DNA of 64,000 bases, taken from assembly GCF_026250525.1 (NCBI RefSeq), contig NZ_CP111043.1:1-64000 (forward strand). The letters run 5' to 3'. A model generated the notes under the pieces. That model made no database searches and was not told where the DNA came from. It saw nothing but the letters and a program-made list of their open reading frames with translations. The DNA comes from Chondrinema litorale. Its GTDB lineage: Bacteria; Bacteroidota; Bacteroidia; Cytophagales; Flammeovirgaceae. Each line of letters opens with the position of its first letter. The first letter of the stretch is position 1. Below, in pieces: positions 8,332 through 17,996 of the stretch. Made by a program: the position numbers and the translations under genes.

Positions 8332-9306
8332 ATGCTTTTAAGAAGACCTAGAAGAAATCGTAAATCTGCTGTAATTCGAGAACTCACAGAAGAAACTACA
8401 GTACATAAAAAAGACCTTATATTTCCCCTCTTTTTAATAGAAGGTACAAATAAAAAAGTAGAAGTAGGCTCTATGCCGGGCATTTACAGGTACTCGCAAG
8501 ACACACTACTTGCTGAGATTGAATCTTGTTTGGAACTTGGCATTAAAACTTTCGACTTATTCCCAAGTATACCTGAAGAAAACAAAGACAAAGTTGCTTC
8601 TGAAAGCTATAGAGATGGCAATTTCTATCTTGAAACAATCAGAAAAGTAAAAGAGCAACTGCCTGAAGCTTGTGTGATGACGGATATCGCCATGGACCCT
8701 TACAGTTCTGACGGTCACGATGGCGTATTTGAGAATGGAGAAATCCTGAATGATGAAACATTAGAAGTTTTAGGCAAGATGGCTTTAGCACAAGCCCAAG
8801 CTGGAGCAGATATTTTAGGGCCATCTGATATGATGGATGGCAGAGTTGAGTACATCAGAGATATTTTAGACAATAATAAGTTTACTAATGTGTCCATTAT
8901 GTCTTACACAGCGAAATACGCAAGTGCATTTTACGGACCTTTTAGAGATGCACTAGATTCTGCTCCAAAGTCTGGTGATAAGAAAACCTACCAAATGAAT
9001 CCAGCGAATAAGAGAGAAGCTTTAATAGAAGCTGAGCTTGATTATGTTGAAGGAGCCGACTTTCTTATGGTTAAACCTGCTTTGGCTTACCTAGATATTA
9101 TTAGCTTATTACACGATAATTTCGATTTGCCTATTGCTGCTTATAACATTAGTGGAGAATACTCTATGGTGATGGCAGCAGCTCAAAACGGTTGGATTGA
9201 TAAAGAACAAGCGATGTTAGAAGTGCTACTTTCGATTAGAAGAGCTGGTGCTAAGATAATCCTCACATATTTTGCAAAAGATTTTGCCAAGCTTAATCTT
9301 GGATAA
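8332..9306 (+). CDS. hemB: Porphobilinogen synthase (delta-aminolevulinate dehydratase)
   Basis: It condenses two 5-aminolevulinate molecules to porphobilinogen in the heme pathway. Both active-site lysines are visible: K195 in SYTAKYAS and K248 in MVKPALAYLD, the second being the Schiff-base residue. In the metal site the zinc-binding cysteines are replaced (DIAMDPYSSDGHDG), so this is the Cys-free, Mg2+-dependent type. At 324 residues the enzyme is complete. No other heme gene lies beside it. A strong hairpin follows the stop codon. Confidence 0.97.
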   Translation: MLLRRPRRNRKSAVIRELTEETTVHKKDLIFPLFLIEGTNKKVEVGSMPGIYRYSQDTLLAEIESCLELGIKTFDLFPSIPEENKDKVASESYRDGNFYLETIRKVKEQLPEACVMTDIAMDPYSSDGHDGVFENGEILNDETLEVLGKMALAQAQAGADILGPSDMMDGRVEYIRDILDNNKFTNVSIMSYTAKYASAFYGPFRDALDSAPKSGDKKTYQMNPANKREALIEAELDYVEGADFLMVKPALAYLDIISLLHDNFDLPIAAYNISGEYSMVMAAAQNGWIDKEQAMLEVLLSIRRAGAKIILTYFAKDFAKLNLG

Positions 9307-9310
9307 AAAG

Positions 9311-9347
9311 AAAAAGTCTTTCCATTTTACTGGAAAGACTTTTTTTT
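9311..9347. terminator. Bidirectional terminator after hemB
   Basis: A 14-bp stem (AAAAAGTCTTTCCA paired with its complement) over a 6-nt loop has A- and T-runs at its ends. It lies between hemB and the convergent RAYT-like gene and can serve both. Confidence 0.88.
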
Positions 9348-9366
9348 ATGGTTTAGACTTGAATAA

Positions 9367-9894
9367 TCAAGTTGTTAAAAGCAATCTATAATCGTTTACT
9401 TTTATCGCTGTTGCCTCATCCAAAAGGTAAAACTTTGCACTTGAGTAATTATATGCTTCTACAGAATCCGCTAAATCTTGTCTTACTGGTTTTTGATGTA
9501 AAAGATTAATTCTACTTTCAAGCTTTTCTTTACTATCAATTACCTCAAGCTCGTATTTCATCTCCCACAAACGATATTTTTGTTTTCCTTTTGCTATTTC
9601 AAGTTCTTGCAAGGTGTTAAAATCATTCTCGCTTTCTAATATTCTGATGATTTCGCTACGTGTAATAGTTTTAAGATTTTCTGTAAATTCTACAGCAAGC
9701 GTATCATCCATATTTTCTATTACCAATTGAATTTGGTCTGGTAGTATTACATAAGCTAGAAGTCCTAATTTGTATTTATTTTTTAAAAAGCTCAATGCAT
9801 CAAATAATAGCATATAGTGCTTTTTTTCTTTAAAAACGGGAAGTTGTTTGTATGTAGCAAGTTTAAATACAAAGTAGTTTTGATTGACATTCAT
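9367..9894 (-). CDS. RAYT-like (Y1 transposase fold) protein lacking catalytic residues
   Basis: The architecture matches REP-associated tyrosine transposases: an N-terminal YFVFKLATY-like strand, LLAYVILPD before the metal site (46-53), a long helical insert and the C-terminal HQKPVRQDL and YSSAKFY elements (133-141, 149-155). The HUH metal-binding pair is Gln54-Ile-Gln56 instead of His-x-His, and the nucleophilic tyrosine of the usual YIHNNPV segment is Leu131. The protein therefore should not cut DNA, yet the 175-residue frame is intact, which suggests a domesticated DNA- or RNA-binding role. I saw no terminal repeats or target duplications around it. Confidence 0.8.
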   Translation of the reverse strand: MNVNQNYFVFKLATYKQLPVFKEKKHYMLLFDALSFLKNKYKLGLLAYVILPDQIQLVIENMDDTLAVEFTENLKTITRSEIIRILESENDFNTLQELEIAKGKQKYRLWEMKYELEVIDSKEKLESRINLLHQKPVRQDLADSVEAYNYSSAKFYLLDEATAIKVNDYRLLLTT

Positions 9895-10317
9895 AAAGTA
9901 GGGTTAAATTAACAGTCAGTTTTTGTTTCTTAAGTAATTATAAGGCCTCAATTTTTAATTAAAACTAACAATGATAAAGCCTTATTTGCCAGATAAAGAA
10001 TGAATAGTCTGGAAATACTTATATGTAAGTTTTATGCAAAAATCGGATAAAATTGCGATAGGTGATAAAATTATCAGATAACAAATGTTACTAGGAATAA
10101 TTTTATTAAGAAAGGTAAAAAAAACCTGCCTGTAGCCCAAGCAGGCTGTGCAATGATGATAATTAAGATAATTTTCTAAAACATTTGATATAACAGGTTA
10201 AAAAATCTGCTAATCAAATTAAGTATCATGGAAACGACAAAGTGTATAAAATGATATGAGTGGTATTAACAATTTTTGCTTTTTTCGACAAAAAAATGGC
10301 AAATTGTGAATAAACTC
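9895..10317. other. Gene-free interval between RAYT-like and DUF3109 genes
   Basis: I find no credible gene. The interval holds a minus-strand terminator (see separate entry) and a small inverted repeat, TGATAA/TTATCA, at 10063-10076. The rest is AT-rich without repeats long enough to mark an element end. The promoter of the RAYT-like gene must lie at the left side of this interval. Confidence 0.6.
10117..10145 (-). terminator. Terminator of the DUF3109 gene
   Basis: Read on the minus strand, CCTGC and GCAGG form a 5-bp stem over an 11-nt loop, directly followed by eight T. It lies about 170 nt past the DUF3109 stop codon, so the transcript would have a long 3' tail. Confidence 0.6.
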
Positions 10318-10908
10318 TTATTTCTTTCCTCCTATATTGTTATCTTCTCGTAGCTTAATTTCTGATTCAAGATCACTATACCATTGCTCTCCATATTTTC
10401 TTATTAAAGCATCTTTCAAGAAAACATAAACAGGTACACCTAATTCTTGCCCAAAACTACAAGCATCACTGCATATCTCCCATCGGTCGTAATTTAGCGC
10501 ATCGTACTTATCATACTTAGTAACACGTATAGGATATAAATGACAAGAAATTGGCTTTTTAAAATCTATTTTACCATCGAGGTGGGCTTGTTCTATGCTA
10601 CATTTTAAAAATCCTTTATCATCATAAACTGCATAAGCGCATTCTTTATGATTGATGGTTGGTGTAGAATAATCACCTTCTTCATCCAAAACATAAACTC
10701 CTTGCTTTTCTACTTCTTCGATTCCCTCTTTACACATATAAGGTTTTACCTTTTCGTAAACCTCATTCATTTTATCTTTTTCGGCTTCCTCTAGTGGAGC
10801 ACCCAAATCACCTTCAACACAACAAGCTCCTTTGCATTTTTCAATATTGCAAACAAAGAAGTTTTCAATAATATCGTCGCTAAGTATTGTATCGCCTATT
10901 ACGATCAT
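10318..10908 (-). CDS. DUF3109 family cysteine-rich protein
   Basis: This cytoplasmic protein has ten cysteines, most in the family pattern CN-x4-CKGACC near the N terminus and later SCHLYP and EICSDAC. The pattern is related to YkgJ-type iron/zinc-chelating proteins and implies a bound metal or cluster. The function is not established. I chose the start at [10 protein letters not shown] because family members begin there; three more in-frame codons are available upstream (ATG at 10917). The neighbours give no functional hint. Confidence 0.88.
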   Translation of the reverse strand: MIVIGDTILSDDIIENFFVCNIEKCKGACCVEGDLGAPLEEAEKDKMNEVYEKVKPYMCKEGIEEVEKQGVYVLDEEGDYSTPTINHKECAYAVYDDKGFLKCSIEQAHLDGKIDFKKPISCHLYPIRVTKYDKYDALNYDRWEICSDACSFGQELGVPVYVFLKDALIRKYGEQWYSDLESEIKLREDNNIGGKK

Positions 10909-11139
10909 TTTGAACACATTTAATTAAAATGCAATTATAGTAAAAAGTGCAATTAGAAATTTGTAAACAGAAATATTAAAATCACTTATTATTCAGGCAT
11001 CTTTATTACTTTTAGCTTTTCAAACAACCTGATGTATATCCATGTACACCTCACCTATTTTACACAGGACGTATCTGGATAAGATTTTTTTAAGTCTTAA
11101 AAAGCTACATCACATCTAATAATTAATAACAAAATAATC

Positions 11140-13119
11140 ATGACAAGAACTATCAAAAAATTTCATTTGATATTGATGTTGTTCGCGCTTCCTTTTTGCT
11201 TAAAAGCACAGGATGCACTAGAGAACAACCAACCTTACTTTAATCCTTTATTTTCGTGGCAGTCTTCTCCGTATCGCTCTGCATCAGGAGCTCCAGGTGA
11301 GCAATACTGGCAAAACAAAGCAGATTACGAGCTTAAAGTTGCCTTAAATGAAGCTGATAACGAGATTGTTGGAAGCATTAAAGTAACCTATACAAATAAT
11401 AGTCCCGATCCACTAGAATTTGTGTGGATGCAACTCGACCAAAACAAATTTACCAAACATTCTCGTGGTACATTAACAATGCCTGTAGATGGTGGCAGAT
11501 GGATTGGTGACGATCAAGGTGGTTATAAGATCGAAAATGTAATGGTAAGTATTAATGGTGGCCAAAAAGTAGCCGCTACCAAAGTTATTACCGACACCAG
11601 AATGCAAATCAGATTTGATGAAGCAATTAAAGCAAAAGGTGGTGAAGCTGTAATTGAGCTAGACTATAAATGTAATATTCCACAATATGGTGCAGATAGA
11701 ATGGGTCGTCTAGAAAGTAAAGCTGGATGGATTTACGAAATGGCTCAGTGGTATCCAAGAATGGCAGTTTACGATGACATTAAAGGTTGGAACATCGAAC
11801 CATACATGGGTGCTGGTGAATTCTATTTAGAATACGGCAACTTCGATTATTACATTACTGTACCTTTCGACCATATTGTTGTCGGTTCTGGTGAGTTAGT
11901 AAACAAAAAAGAAGTATTAACTTCTCAACAAATTGAGCGATTTGAAAAAGCATCTAAAAGCGACAAAACAGTTTATATAGTTGCTCCAGACGAAGTTGGA
12001 AAAGTAAAGAAAACCAGACCTACACAAGAAGGTACTTTAACATGGCACTTTAAAATTGAGAACAGTAGGGATGTAGCTTGGGCAAGTTCTAAAAGCTTTA
12101 TCTGGGATGCAGCAAAGATTAACTTACCAAGTGGTAAAGACTGTATGGCTATGTCGGTTTATCCTCCAGAAAGCGATGGTAACAATGCTTGGGGTAGATC
12201 AACAGAATACACCAAAGGAAGTATAGAAAACAACTCAAAAATGTGGTATGAGTTTCCATACCCATCTGCTATAAATGTTGCTGGTATTGTTGGCGGTATG
12301 GAATACCCAGGAATGTCATTTTGTAGCTACAAAAGCACTAACAGAGGTTTATGGGGAGTAACTGATCATGAGTTTGGCCACAACTGGTTTCCAATGATTG
12401 TAGGTTCAAACGAAAGATTATATCCTTGGATGGACGAAGGTTTCAACACCTTTATTAACCACTACAGTACCGAAGCTTTTAACGATGGCGAATATAGCTC
12501 TAGATTAAGTGAAGCGAGATCATTCAAACCTTATTTGATTAATCCTAACAGAGAGAGTATTAGCACTTATCCTGATGTGGTTCAGATGTATAACCTTGGT
12601 TTTACAGCCTATAGAAAACCTGCATTAGGTTTATTAATGCTAAGAGAAGTTGTATTAGGACCTGAGCGTTTCGATTATGCTTTTAAAACCTATATAAAAC
12701 GTTGGGCATTTAAACACCCTACTCCTATCGACTTTTTCCATACAATGGAAAATGTAGCGGGTGAAGAGTTAAACTGGTTTTGGAGAGGTTGGTTCTACTC
12801 TAACTGGAATCTCGATCAAGCAGTCGAAAAGGTGGAGTATATAAATGACAATCCTGAAAAAGGTTCTATTATTACTATTAGCAATCAAGATCAGTTTATG
12901 ATGCCTGTTGAGGTAGAAATAAAAGAAGCTAATGGCAAAACTGGAAGAGTAAAACTTCCTGTAGAGATCTGGCAAAGAGGCGATGTTTGGGCATTTCAAT
13001 ATGAAAGCACTAGCGACATTATTTCTGTTGAACTTGATCCTGATAAAATGCTTCCAGATGTAAATTCTGATAATGATATTTGGAGAAACCCAGAATCTAG
13101 TAAAGACATAAACGAATAA
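11140..13119 (+). CDS. Secreted M1-family (gluzincin) metallopeptidase
   Basis: A zinc aminopeptidase-type protease with a signal peptide ending in LKAQ. The zinc site is complete: H410-E-F-G-H414 followed after 18 residues by E433 in WMDEGFNTF. The exopeptidase loop is GGMEY (385-389) rather than the usual GAMEN, so the N-terminal amine of the substrate can still meet a Glu, and aminopeptidase activity is likely but unproved. At 659 residues it lacks the large C-terminal helical domain of PepN. It is followed by a strong terminator. A paralogue of the same layout is encoded at 50667-52535. Confidence 0.93.
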   Translation: MTRTIKKFHLILMLFALPFCLKAQDALENNQPYFNPLFSWQSSPYRSASGAPGEQYWQNKADYELKVALNEADNEIVGSIKVTYTNNSPDPLEFVWMQLDQNKFTKHSRGTLTMPVDGGRWIGDDQGGYKIENVMVSINGGQKVAATKVITDTRMQIRFDEAIKAKGGEAVIELDYKCNIPQYGADRMGRLESKAGWIYEMAQWYPRMAVYDDIKGWNIEPYMGAGEFYLEYGNFDYYITVPFDHIVVGSGELVNKKEVLTSQQIERFEKASKSDKTVYIVAPDEVGKVKKTRPTQEGTLTWHFKIENSRDVAWASSKSFIWDAAKINLPSGKDCMAMSVYPPESDGNNAWGRSTEYTKGSIENNSKMWYEFPYPSAINVAGIVGGMEYPGMSFCSYKSTNRGLWGVTDHEFGHNWFPMIVGSNERLYPWMDEGFNTFINHYSTEAFNDGEYSSRLSEARSFKPYLINPNRESISTYPDVVQMYNLGFTAYRKPALGLLMLREVVLGPERFDYAFKTYIKRWAFKHPTPIDFFHTMENVAGEELNWFWRGWFYSNWNLDQAVEKVEYINDNPEKGSIITISNQDQFMMPVEVEIKEANGKTGRVKLPVEIWQRGDVWAFQYESTSDIISVELDPDKMLPDVNSDNDIWRNPESSKDINE

Positions 13120-13125
13120 AAAAAT

Positions 13126-13157
13126 AAAGGGAATGATTTTAAAATCATTCCCTTTTT
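13126..13157. terminator. Bidirectional terminator after the M1 peptidase gene
   Basis: A perfect palindrome (AAAGGGAATGATTTT and its complement) ends in T-runs on both strands. It starts seven bases after the stop codon and lies between convergent genes. Confidence 0.88.
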
Positions 13158-13234
13158 AATTGGTAAAATTCAAGTAAAAACCTGCTAATAAATCAACAGG
13201 CTTTAATAATCAATCAGGTATTGAATCAATAGTA

Positions 13235-14467
13235 TTATTCTTTTAGAGCTACTATTTTACCTGAAAACAGGATATTACCCTGTTCTTTTTCATAAATAAA
13301 GAATGCAAACGGCTTATCACAAATTAATTCAAGACTTAGGGGTGCTGAGGTTTCTACAATACCAACTGAAGTAACTGCTGCGGCTTCTGTTCCTTCTTCA
13401 TCCACTTTTATATAGGCTTTGTGTTTTACTTCATTCACGAATAATTGACTATCAGATATATTGCTTAAATCGGCAACGCTTTCATCAAAAACATCTTCTA
13501 TACCTAACTCTTGCAAAACATCATTCAATTTTAAACCATAACCAAATTCAAACTTAGGCAACCCAACAGTTGTAGATGTATTTGATTTTAAACTTGTAAA
13601 ATTATACCAATCTTCTGCATCAAGGTCTTCTAATATGGTATTCAAGTTAACATCATCATTAGGCAGCAAAATTGACATTGCATAGATTTCATCACCATAA
13701 GGTAAATCAAAAACTGTATAATCTTCTTGAACAGAAACTAATAATCCTTTATCTCTCAACATCATCATATCTACCTCATACTCCTCACCATTAATATCTG
13801 TAAAAGGAACTTGCTGTGTGTCATCTTTATCGAATTTGTTTGTCCACTCTCCTTTGAAATACAATGCATTAATTAAAAACATCACCTCGCCAGGCTTAAT
13901 ATTATCAAGAATTTTATCGATTAAGCCATTGGTTTTATCTTCAACCCATCGGTTAATAACATCTGGAGCATCAGATTTAGTAAAATCATAGGCAGTTGCT
14001 TCGGCATCAAATTCAGCATCTAAAGTGGTTATAAAATTATCTTTTACGATAAAGTTTTCGTCGTACCAAACAGAGTTGGCCATACTCACATCTACAACAT
14101 TATCTAGTTGTGGTAGGCTTAAAAGAATATTTTTATAGTTTTCGTTGATTTGAGCGATGTCACTATCATCCCAGCCTAAAACTTCTTTAATTTCTTCGGC
14201 AGAATTTCCATTTGTACCATTTAGCAACATGCCCAAAGCTAGGTTTATGCTCAATGGTGAGATCATAATATTTTCATCAACATCTGCACTGGCATTTACA
14301 GTTTGAAAAATATCGAAAGTAAACTCATTTGAATTTTCTGTAAATTCTGTACTTACTTTTCTTAAATCTCTAAGTGCTTGTTCGGTATCTTTTGACGGCC
14401 CAACGTTGTCTTCACTGCAGGCATTAAACATAAAGACGAGGAGGAAGAGTAATGGTAATTTTTTCAT
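13235..14467 (-). CDS. Lipoprotein serpin (serine/cysteine protease inhibitor)
   Basis: The fold is recognised from the C-terminal half: FVNEVKHKAYIKVDEEG, the reactive-loop hinge GTEAAAV and the closing CDKPFAFFI and GNILFSGKI. A small-residue hinge (Gly, Thr, then Ala-Ala-Ala) is typical of inhibitory serpins that trap proteases by loop insertion. By spacing the scissile region is near ETSAP, so P1 may be Thr or a neighbour; the loop is about two residues longer than in alpha-1-antitrypsin. I start at MKKLPLLF because it opens a lipoprotein signal with lipobox FNAC (Cys17); an upstream extension of the frame has no such logic. It probably guards the cell surface against proteases. It has its own promoter region, because the upstream gene ends in a terminator. 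Confidence 0.93.
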   Translation of the reverse strand: MKKLPLLFLLVFMFNACSEDNVGPSKDTEQALRDLRKVSTEFTENSNEFTFDIFQTVNASADVDENIMISPLSINLALGMLLNGTNGNSAEEIKEVLGWDDSDIAQINENYKNILLSLPQLDNVVDVSMANSVWYDENFIVKDNFITTLDAEFDAEATAYDFTKSDAPDVINRWVEDKTNGLIDKILDNIKPGEVMFLINALYFKGEWTNKFDKDDTQQVPFTDINGEEYEVDMMMLRDKGLLVSVQEDYTVFDLPYGDEIYAMSILLPNDDVNLNTILEDLDAEDWYNFTSLKSNTSTTVGLPKFEFGYGLKLNDVLQELGIEDVFDESVADLSNISDSQLFVNEVKHKAYIKVDEEGTEAAAVTSVGIVETSAPLSLELICDKPFAFFIYEKEQGNILFSGKIVALKE

Positions 14468-14554
14468 AAAAAAATAATTGATTATGGCGAAATTCATTTT
14501 CGATACCCGGACGCAACTAAATACTATTATGCTGCAAAATGTGCGAAAAATCAA

Positions 14555-14589
14555 TAAAAAAGCCTGATTCAAATTGTTGAATCAGGCTT
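14555..14589 (-). terminator. Terminator of the thioredoxin-like lipoprotein gene
   Basis: AAGCCTGATTCAA and its complement form a 13-bp stem over ATTG, followed on the minus strand by a T-run. It separates the upstream lipoprotein gene from the serpin gene. Confidence 0.88.
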
Positions 14590-14614
14590 AAAGCTTTTAT
14601 ATAATCACTAATTA

Positions 14615-15886
14615 TTAGGCATCTTTTTTTATTAGGCCATCAATAATTGAAGTAAATTCATCAACAAATTGGGTATAATATTTTCCTGTCCCAGGGCCAG
14701 AAAAACCAGTATGTATATAGCTAACATTTCCCTCTCTATCAATTACAATTGCTGTCGGGAAAGAAAGAATATGATCTAACATTGGAAGTGTTTCGGCAGC
14801 CGCTTTTTTATCTGAAGTTCCAGCAATTAAAACTTCGTAATCGACACCAAACTTATCTTTCATTTTTTCCACTTTTGCTTTGGCATAAGCAAAATCTGGT
14901 TTACGCTCATAAGCAAGACCAATTATCTCCAAGCCTTGGCCTTGATATTTCTCGTATAAACTAGTTAAGAAATTTGTTTCATCCATACAGTTAGGACACC
15001 AAGAACCCATAATCTGCACAATCACCACTTTGTCTTTATACTTTTCGTCTTCAATAGAAACTAAAGTACTATCTAGATTAGGGAATCTAAAAGTAAGTTT
15101 ATCATAACCTTCTTTGAGGTGGGTAAGTGAACCTGCATCTGGTAGTTTGGCATTGTCATCTTGTACAGCAACCCACGGCTGATACCAGTGGCTTCCAGAA
15201 TAAAATGTACCATTAGTAAGCTTGTTATCTGCACCTAACTCAGCAGTAAACAAAAATGCATGGCTACCATCAAAACAAGAAAGTTTTAGACTTTTGCCGT
15301 CCATTACGCCTGCCAAATAACGATAGTCACCGGTTGGAGTTAAAAATGTACCCGTTACATTAATTCCTTTCTGCTCAAAAATACCAACTGCTTTTTCAGG
15401 AGTATCACTATCATTTAGAAAGTCTACATCCCAAGTACCTGTAACATTACCCAAAGGTTCTGGTTTGTTTACAATGAATCTGCGATCATCATCTTTAAAA
15501 ATGGTAACAGGTATCTCATAAGGCACTTCGTACCAATATTTTTCATACATCCCAATAAGTTTATCTTCTTCCACTTTTAACCTAAGGTCAGTATCAAAAG
15601 AAAGCATTGGAATAATTATCGAATCTCCTTCGAATCTATATTCTTCTAATGGTAAAACCTCATCACCGTTAATTACAGCAATTGATAATTTACCAGCTTC
15701 ATCGTGCGAAGTCTTTAAAGTAAAAGGGATAATCGTAGAATCGTTTGGTTGCATTTCTGCACGCCAAGTAGCATCTGGTAAATCTGTAATACCTTGTGCT
15801 GTCTGCTCTTCTCTTTGGGGGTTATTACAAGCATTCAGAAACAAAAGTCCAAGCAATATTGTGTTTAGTAATCTTAATTTCATCAA
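14615..15886 (-). CDS. TlpA/ResA-type thioredoxin-fold lipoprotein
   Basis: A signal peptide with lipobox FLNAC is followed by about 240 residues of a beta-rich region resembling the DUF4369-like N-terminal parts of Bacteroidota thiol proteins, then a thioredoxin domain with active site W-C-P-N-C (Cys297, Cys300). TlpA-like proteins reduce disulfides of periplasmic proteins such as apocytochromes. The hydrophilic linker and SFPTAIVID near the C terminus are normal for the family. The electron donor is not encoded nearby. Confidence 0.9.
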   Translation of the reverse strand: MMKLRLLNTILLGLLFLNACNNPQREEQTAQGITDLPDATWRAEMQPNDSTIIPFTLKTSHDEAGKLSIAVINGDEVLPLEEYRFEGDSIIIPMLSFDTDLRLKVEEDKLIGMYEKYWYEVPYEIPVTIFKDDDRRFIVNKPEPLGNVTGTWDVDFLNDSDTPEKAVGIFEQKGINVTGTFLTPTGDYRYLAGVMDGKSLKLSCFDGSHAFLFTAELGADNKLTNGTFYSGSHWYQPWVAVQDDNAKLPDAGSLTHLKEGYDKLTFRFPNLDSTLVSIEDEKYKDKVVIVQIMGSWCPNCMDETNFLTSLYEKYQGQGLEIIGLAYERKPDFAYAKAKVEKMKDKFGVDYEVLIAGTSDKKAAAETLPMLDHILSFPTAIVIDREGNVSYIHTGFSGPGTGKYYTQFVDEFTSIIDGLIKKDA

Positions 15887-16047
15887 TGTTATTATTAAGT
15901 GTTTGTGATAGCAAAACTAGAACAAAGAGCTTATAGTTAAAAATTCCCTCAAATTAAGATTATCGATCGTACCTCTTAGCTCTTCACTTGTATTCAATTA
16001 TAAGAAGTTTTATCTTTTGATAATTGAAATTATAAACCCAAAATAAT

Positions 16048-17340
16048 ATGAAAATTAAAATAGCTATTGTCTTCATTCTATTTACTATTGTTTCTTGCCA
16101 AAAAGAAGAGGCCGAAAAAACAACCAAACAGCACTCCATAACACTTTATAATCCTGTTGCCATAGATGTAAAAAGTGCGCCAGTTACCATTACAAGAAGT
16201 GATATAGAAAACGTAGTTGGCAAACTTGGTAGTGATCTATTACCTGCTATAAAAGACAAAAACCAATCTATTATACCCTTTCAGGTAGATGATTTAGATT
16301 TTGATGGGAACTGGGATGAAATGGCTTTTGTAATTGATATACCATCGCAAGATAGCCTTACACTAGAGTTAGTCACAATTTCAGCAGATTCTTTACCTCA
16401 GTTTGAAGCTAAAACTTCGGTGCATTTAGCAAGACGAACCAATGAAAAAGGCCCTGTACAACCTGTAACAGAAGCCACCAATTACGGAGATAAATTACCT
16501 CCCTACCAACCAAACCAAATGGACGGACCTGCTTGGGAAAATGAGTATGTTGGTTATCGTTTGTATTTTGATGGAAGAAACCAAAGAGATGTTTTTGGTA
16601 AACAAGAGCCAGCAATTGTGCTACCTACCGTCGGACTAAATGAAGAAGGAAATCCTGTAGACAATTACCATGTTTTAGAAGATTGGGGAAGAGACATTTT
16701 AGCTGTTGGAAATGCCCTAGGTGCTGGTGGTTTAAGTTTAGAAAATGGCGATGAATTGATTAGATTAGGTTTAACTCTGCCAGAAACAACAGGCAATTTA
16801 GATTCATCTACATACAGATTGATTAACAAAGGTCCGGTAAGAGCTATATTTTCTGTTAACTATTATGGTTGGGATATCGCTGGGGAAACTATGGATGTAG
16901 CCAATATAATTTCTATCTGGGCTGGCAGCCATGCCTATAATAATACGGTATCAGTTTCTGGTTTTGAAGGCGAGAAAACACTCATTACAGGTTTGGTAAA
17001 CAATAATAATGACATGCCGGTTATAGAAAAAGATTACAACAAGTATCAAGGTATTATTACTCACGATAAACAAACCTATAACAAAGAGTATTTTTTAGGT
17101 TTAGCGCTACTTGTTCCTACAGATAAATTTAATGGCTGGGCTGAAGCACCCGAAACAGGGAAGGTAAATACGACAACTTATGCAAAATTACCTGTAACAA
17201 CCGGAACGACACTTACCTATCATGTGTTTTCAGGTTGGGAACTACAAGATACCAGCTTCACTAACCGAGATTTTTTCGTAAACATGATTGATGAGGAAGC
17301 CCAAAAACTCAATCAGCCGGTTCAGGTATTTTTTAAATAA
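16048..17340 (+). CDS. DUF4861 family lipoprotein
   Basis: Lipobox IVSC (Cys17) puts it in the envelope. The body matches DUF4861: an N-terminal IPFQVDDLDFDGNWDE segment, a central W-G-R-D-I-L-A-V-G-N-A-L-G-A-G-G stretch and a C-terminal FLGLALLVP. Such proteins are frequent in polysaccharide-utilization regions for pectic or rhamnogalacturonan sugars, but no biochemical activity is established to my knowledge. It is followed 41 nt later by a small secreted protein gene on the same strand, with no terminator between. Confidence 0.85.
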   Translation: MKIKIAIVFILFTIVSCQKEEAEKTTKQHSITLYNPVAIDVKSAPVTITRSDIENVVGKLGSDLLPAIKDKNQSIIPFQVDDLDFDGNWDEMAFVIDIPSQDSLTLELVTISADSLPQFEAKTSVHLARRTNEKGPVQPVTEATNYGDKLPPYQPNQMDGPAWENEYVGYRLYFDGRNQRDVFGKQEPAIVLPTVGLNEEGNPVDNYHVLEDWGRDILAVGNALGAGGLSLENGDELIRLGLTLPETTGNLDSSTYRLINKGPVRAIFSVNYYGWDIAGETMDVANIISIWAGSHAYNNTVSVSGFEGEKTLITGLVNNNNDMPVIEKDYNKYQGIITHDKQTYNKEYFLGLALLVPTDKFNGWAEAPETGKVNTTTYAKLPVTTGTTLTYHVFSGWELQDTSFTNRDFFVNMIDEEAQKLNQPVQVFFK

Positions 17341-17381
17341 CCAGGCCTGTCACGTTTACATAAACTTAAAAAGATGCAAAT

Positions 17382-17996
17382 ATGAAATTACGTCTACATA
17401 AGCTATCTTTCTTATTCCTTTTTTTTAGCTTTTTTATATGCAAAGTTCAAGCTCAATTAGATGTTTCTGGTAGCGACTTTCTAAATGGATACATTGTTAC
17501 TCAAGAGCAAGATACCATTCATGGTTTTTTAGAACTTTTTGATGAAATCTCTAGTTGCCAGAAGGTACATTTTAAAGAGAGCAGAGCCGATAAAAATATG
17601 TCGATCTACAATGCTGAAGATTTACTTGCTTACCAAAGAAAAGATGAAGTTTATGTAAGCTATAATGATGAATATTGCTTATTAAAAAACTGTATGAACG
17701 ATGAAGGTCATACAGTTTTTATAAAGCTTATTGATAAAGATATTCTTTCAGTATATATGTATGCCAAAGACAGAAGCGACCATTTTTACACAGTTAATTA
17801 TATTCCTGTTGTACAAAAAGAAGGTTTTGATCCCATTCCTTATAAAGGAAATTTACACATTCGTAAAATGGTAAGCTCCTACTTTTCAGACTATCCTGAA
17901 TTGGCAAATAAACTTCGTGAGAAAGAATATAAAAATCAGGAGTTTGATTTGGTTGTGAATGATTATACCACTTGGGCAAAATCATCTATTGAATAA
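17382..17996 (+). CDS. Secreted protein of unknown function
   Basis: The signal peptide ends near KVQAQ (residue 25), leaving about 180 residues. I do not recognise the family. The N-terminal part (GYIVTQEQDTIHGFLEL) resembles a motif I associate with Bacteroidota secreted proteins in which a short strand with DTI-x-G is followed by an acidic beta-rich domain. There is no catalytic motif. It is probably cotranscribed with the DUF4861 gene and ends one base before the convergent Hsp20 gene. Confidence 0.75.
   Translation: MKLRLHKLSFLFLFFSFFICKVQAQLDVSGSDFLNGYIVTQEQDTIHGFLELFDEISSCQKVHFKESRADKNMSIYNAEDLLAYQRKDEVYVSYNDEYCLLKNCMNDEGHTVFIKLIDKDILSVYMYAKDRSDHFYTVNYIPVVQKEGFDPIPYKGNLHIRKMVSSYFSDYPELANKLREKEYKNQEFDLVVNDYTTWAKSSIE

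Noticed and set aside
8639..8897. Minus-strand frames in hemB
   Set aside because: Shadow frames of a highly conserved gene.
10117..10145. Hairpin as a RAYT target (REP-like, contains GTAG in the loop)
   Set aside because: It abuts a T-run on the minus strand, fits a terminator, and is present once; I could not find a second copy.
14467..14572. Longer serpin start at 14572
   Set aside because: The extra leader lacks a signal and destroys the lipoprotein logic starting at MKKLPLL; the region also holds promoter-type AT-rich DNA.
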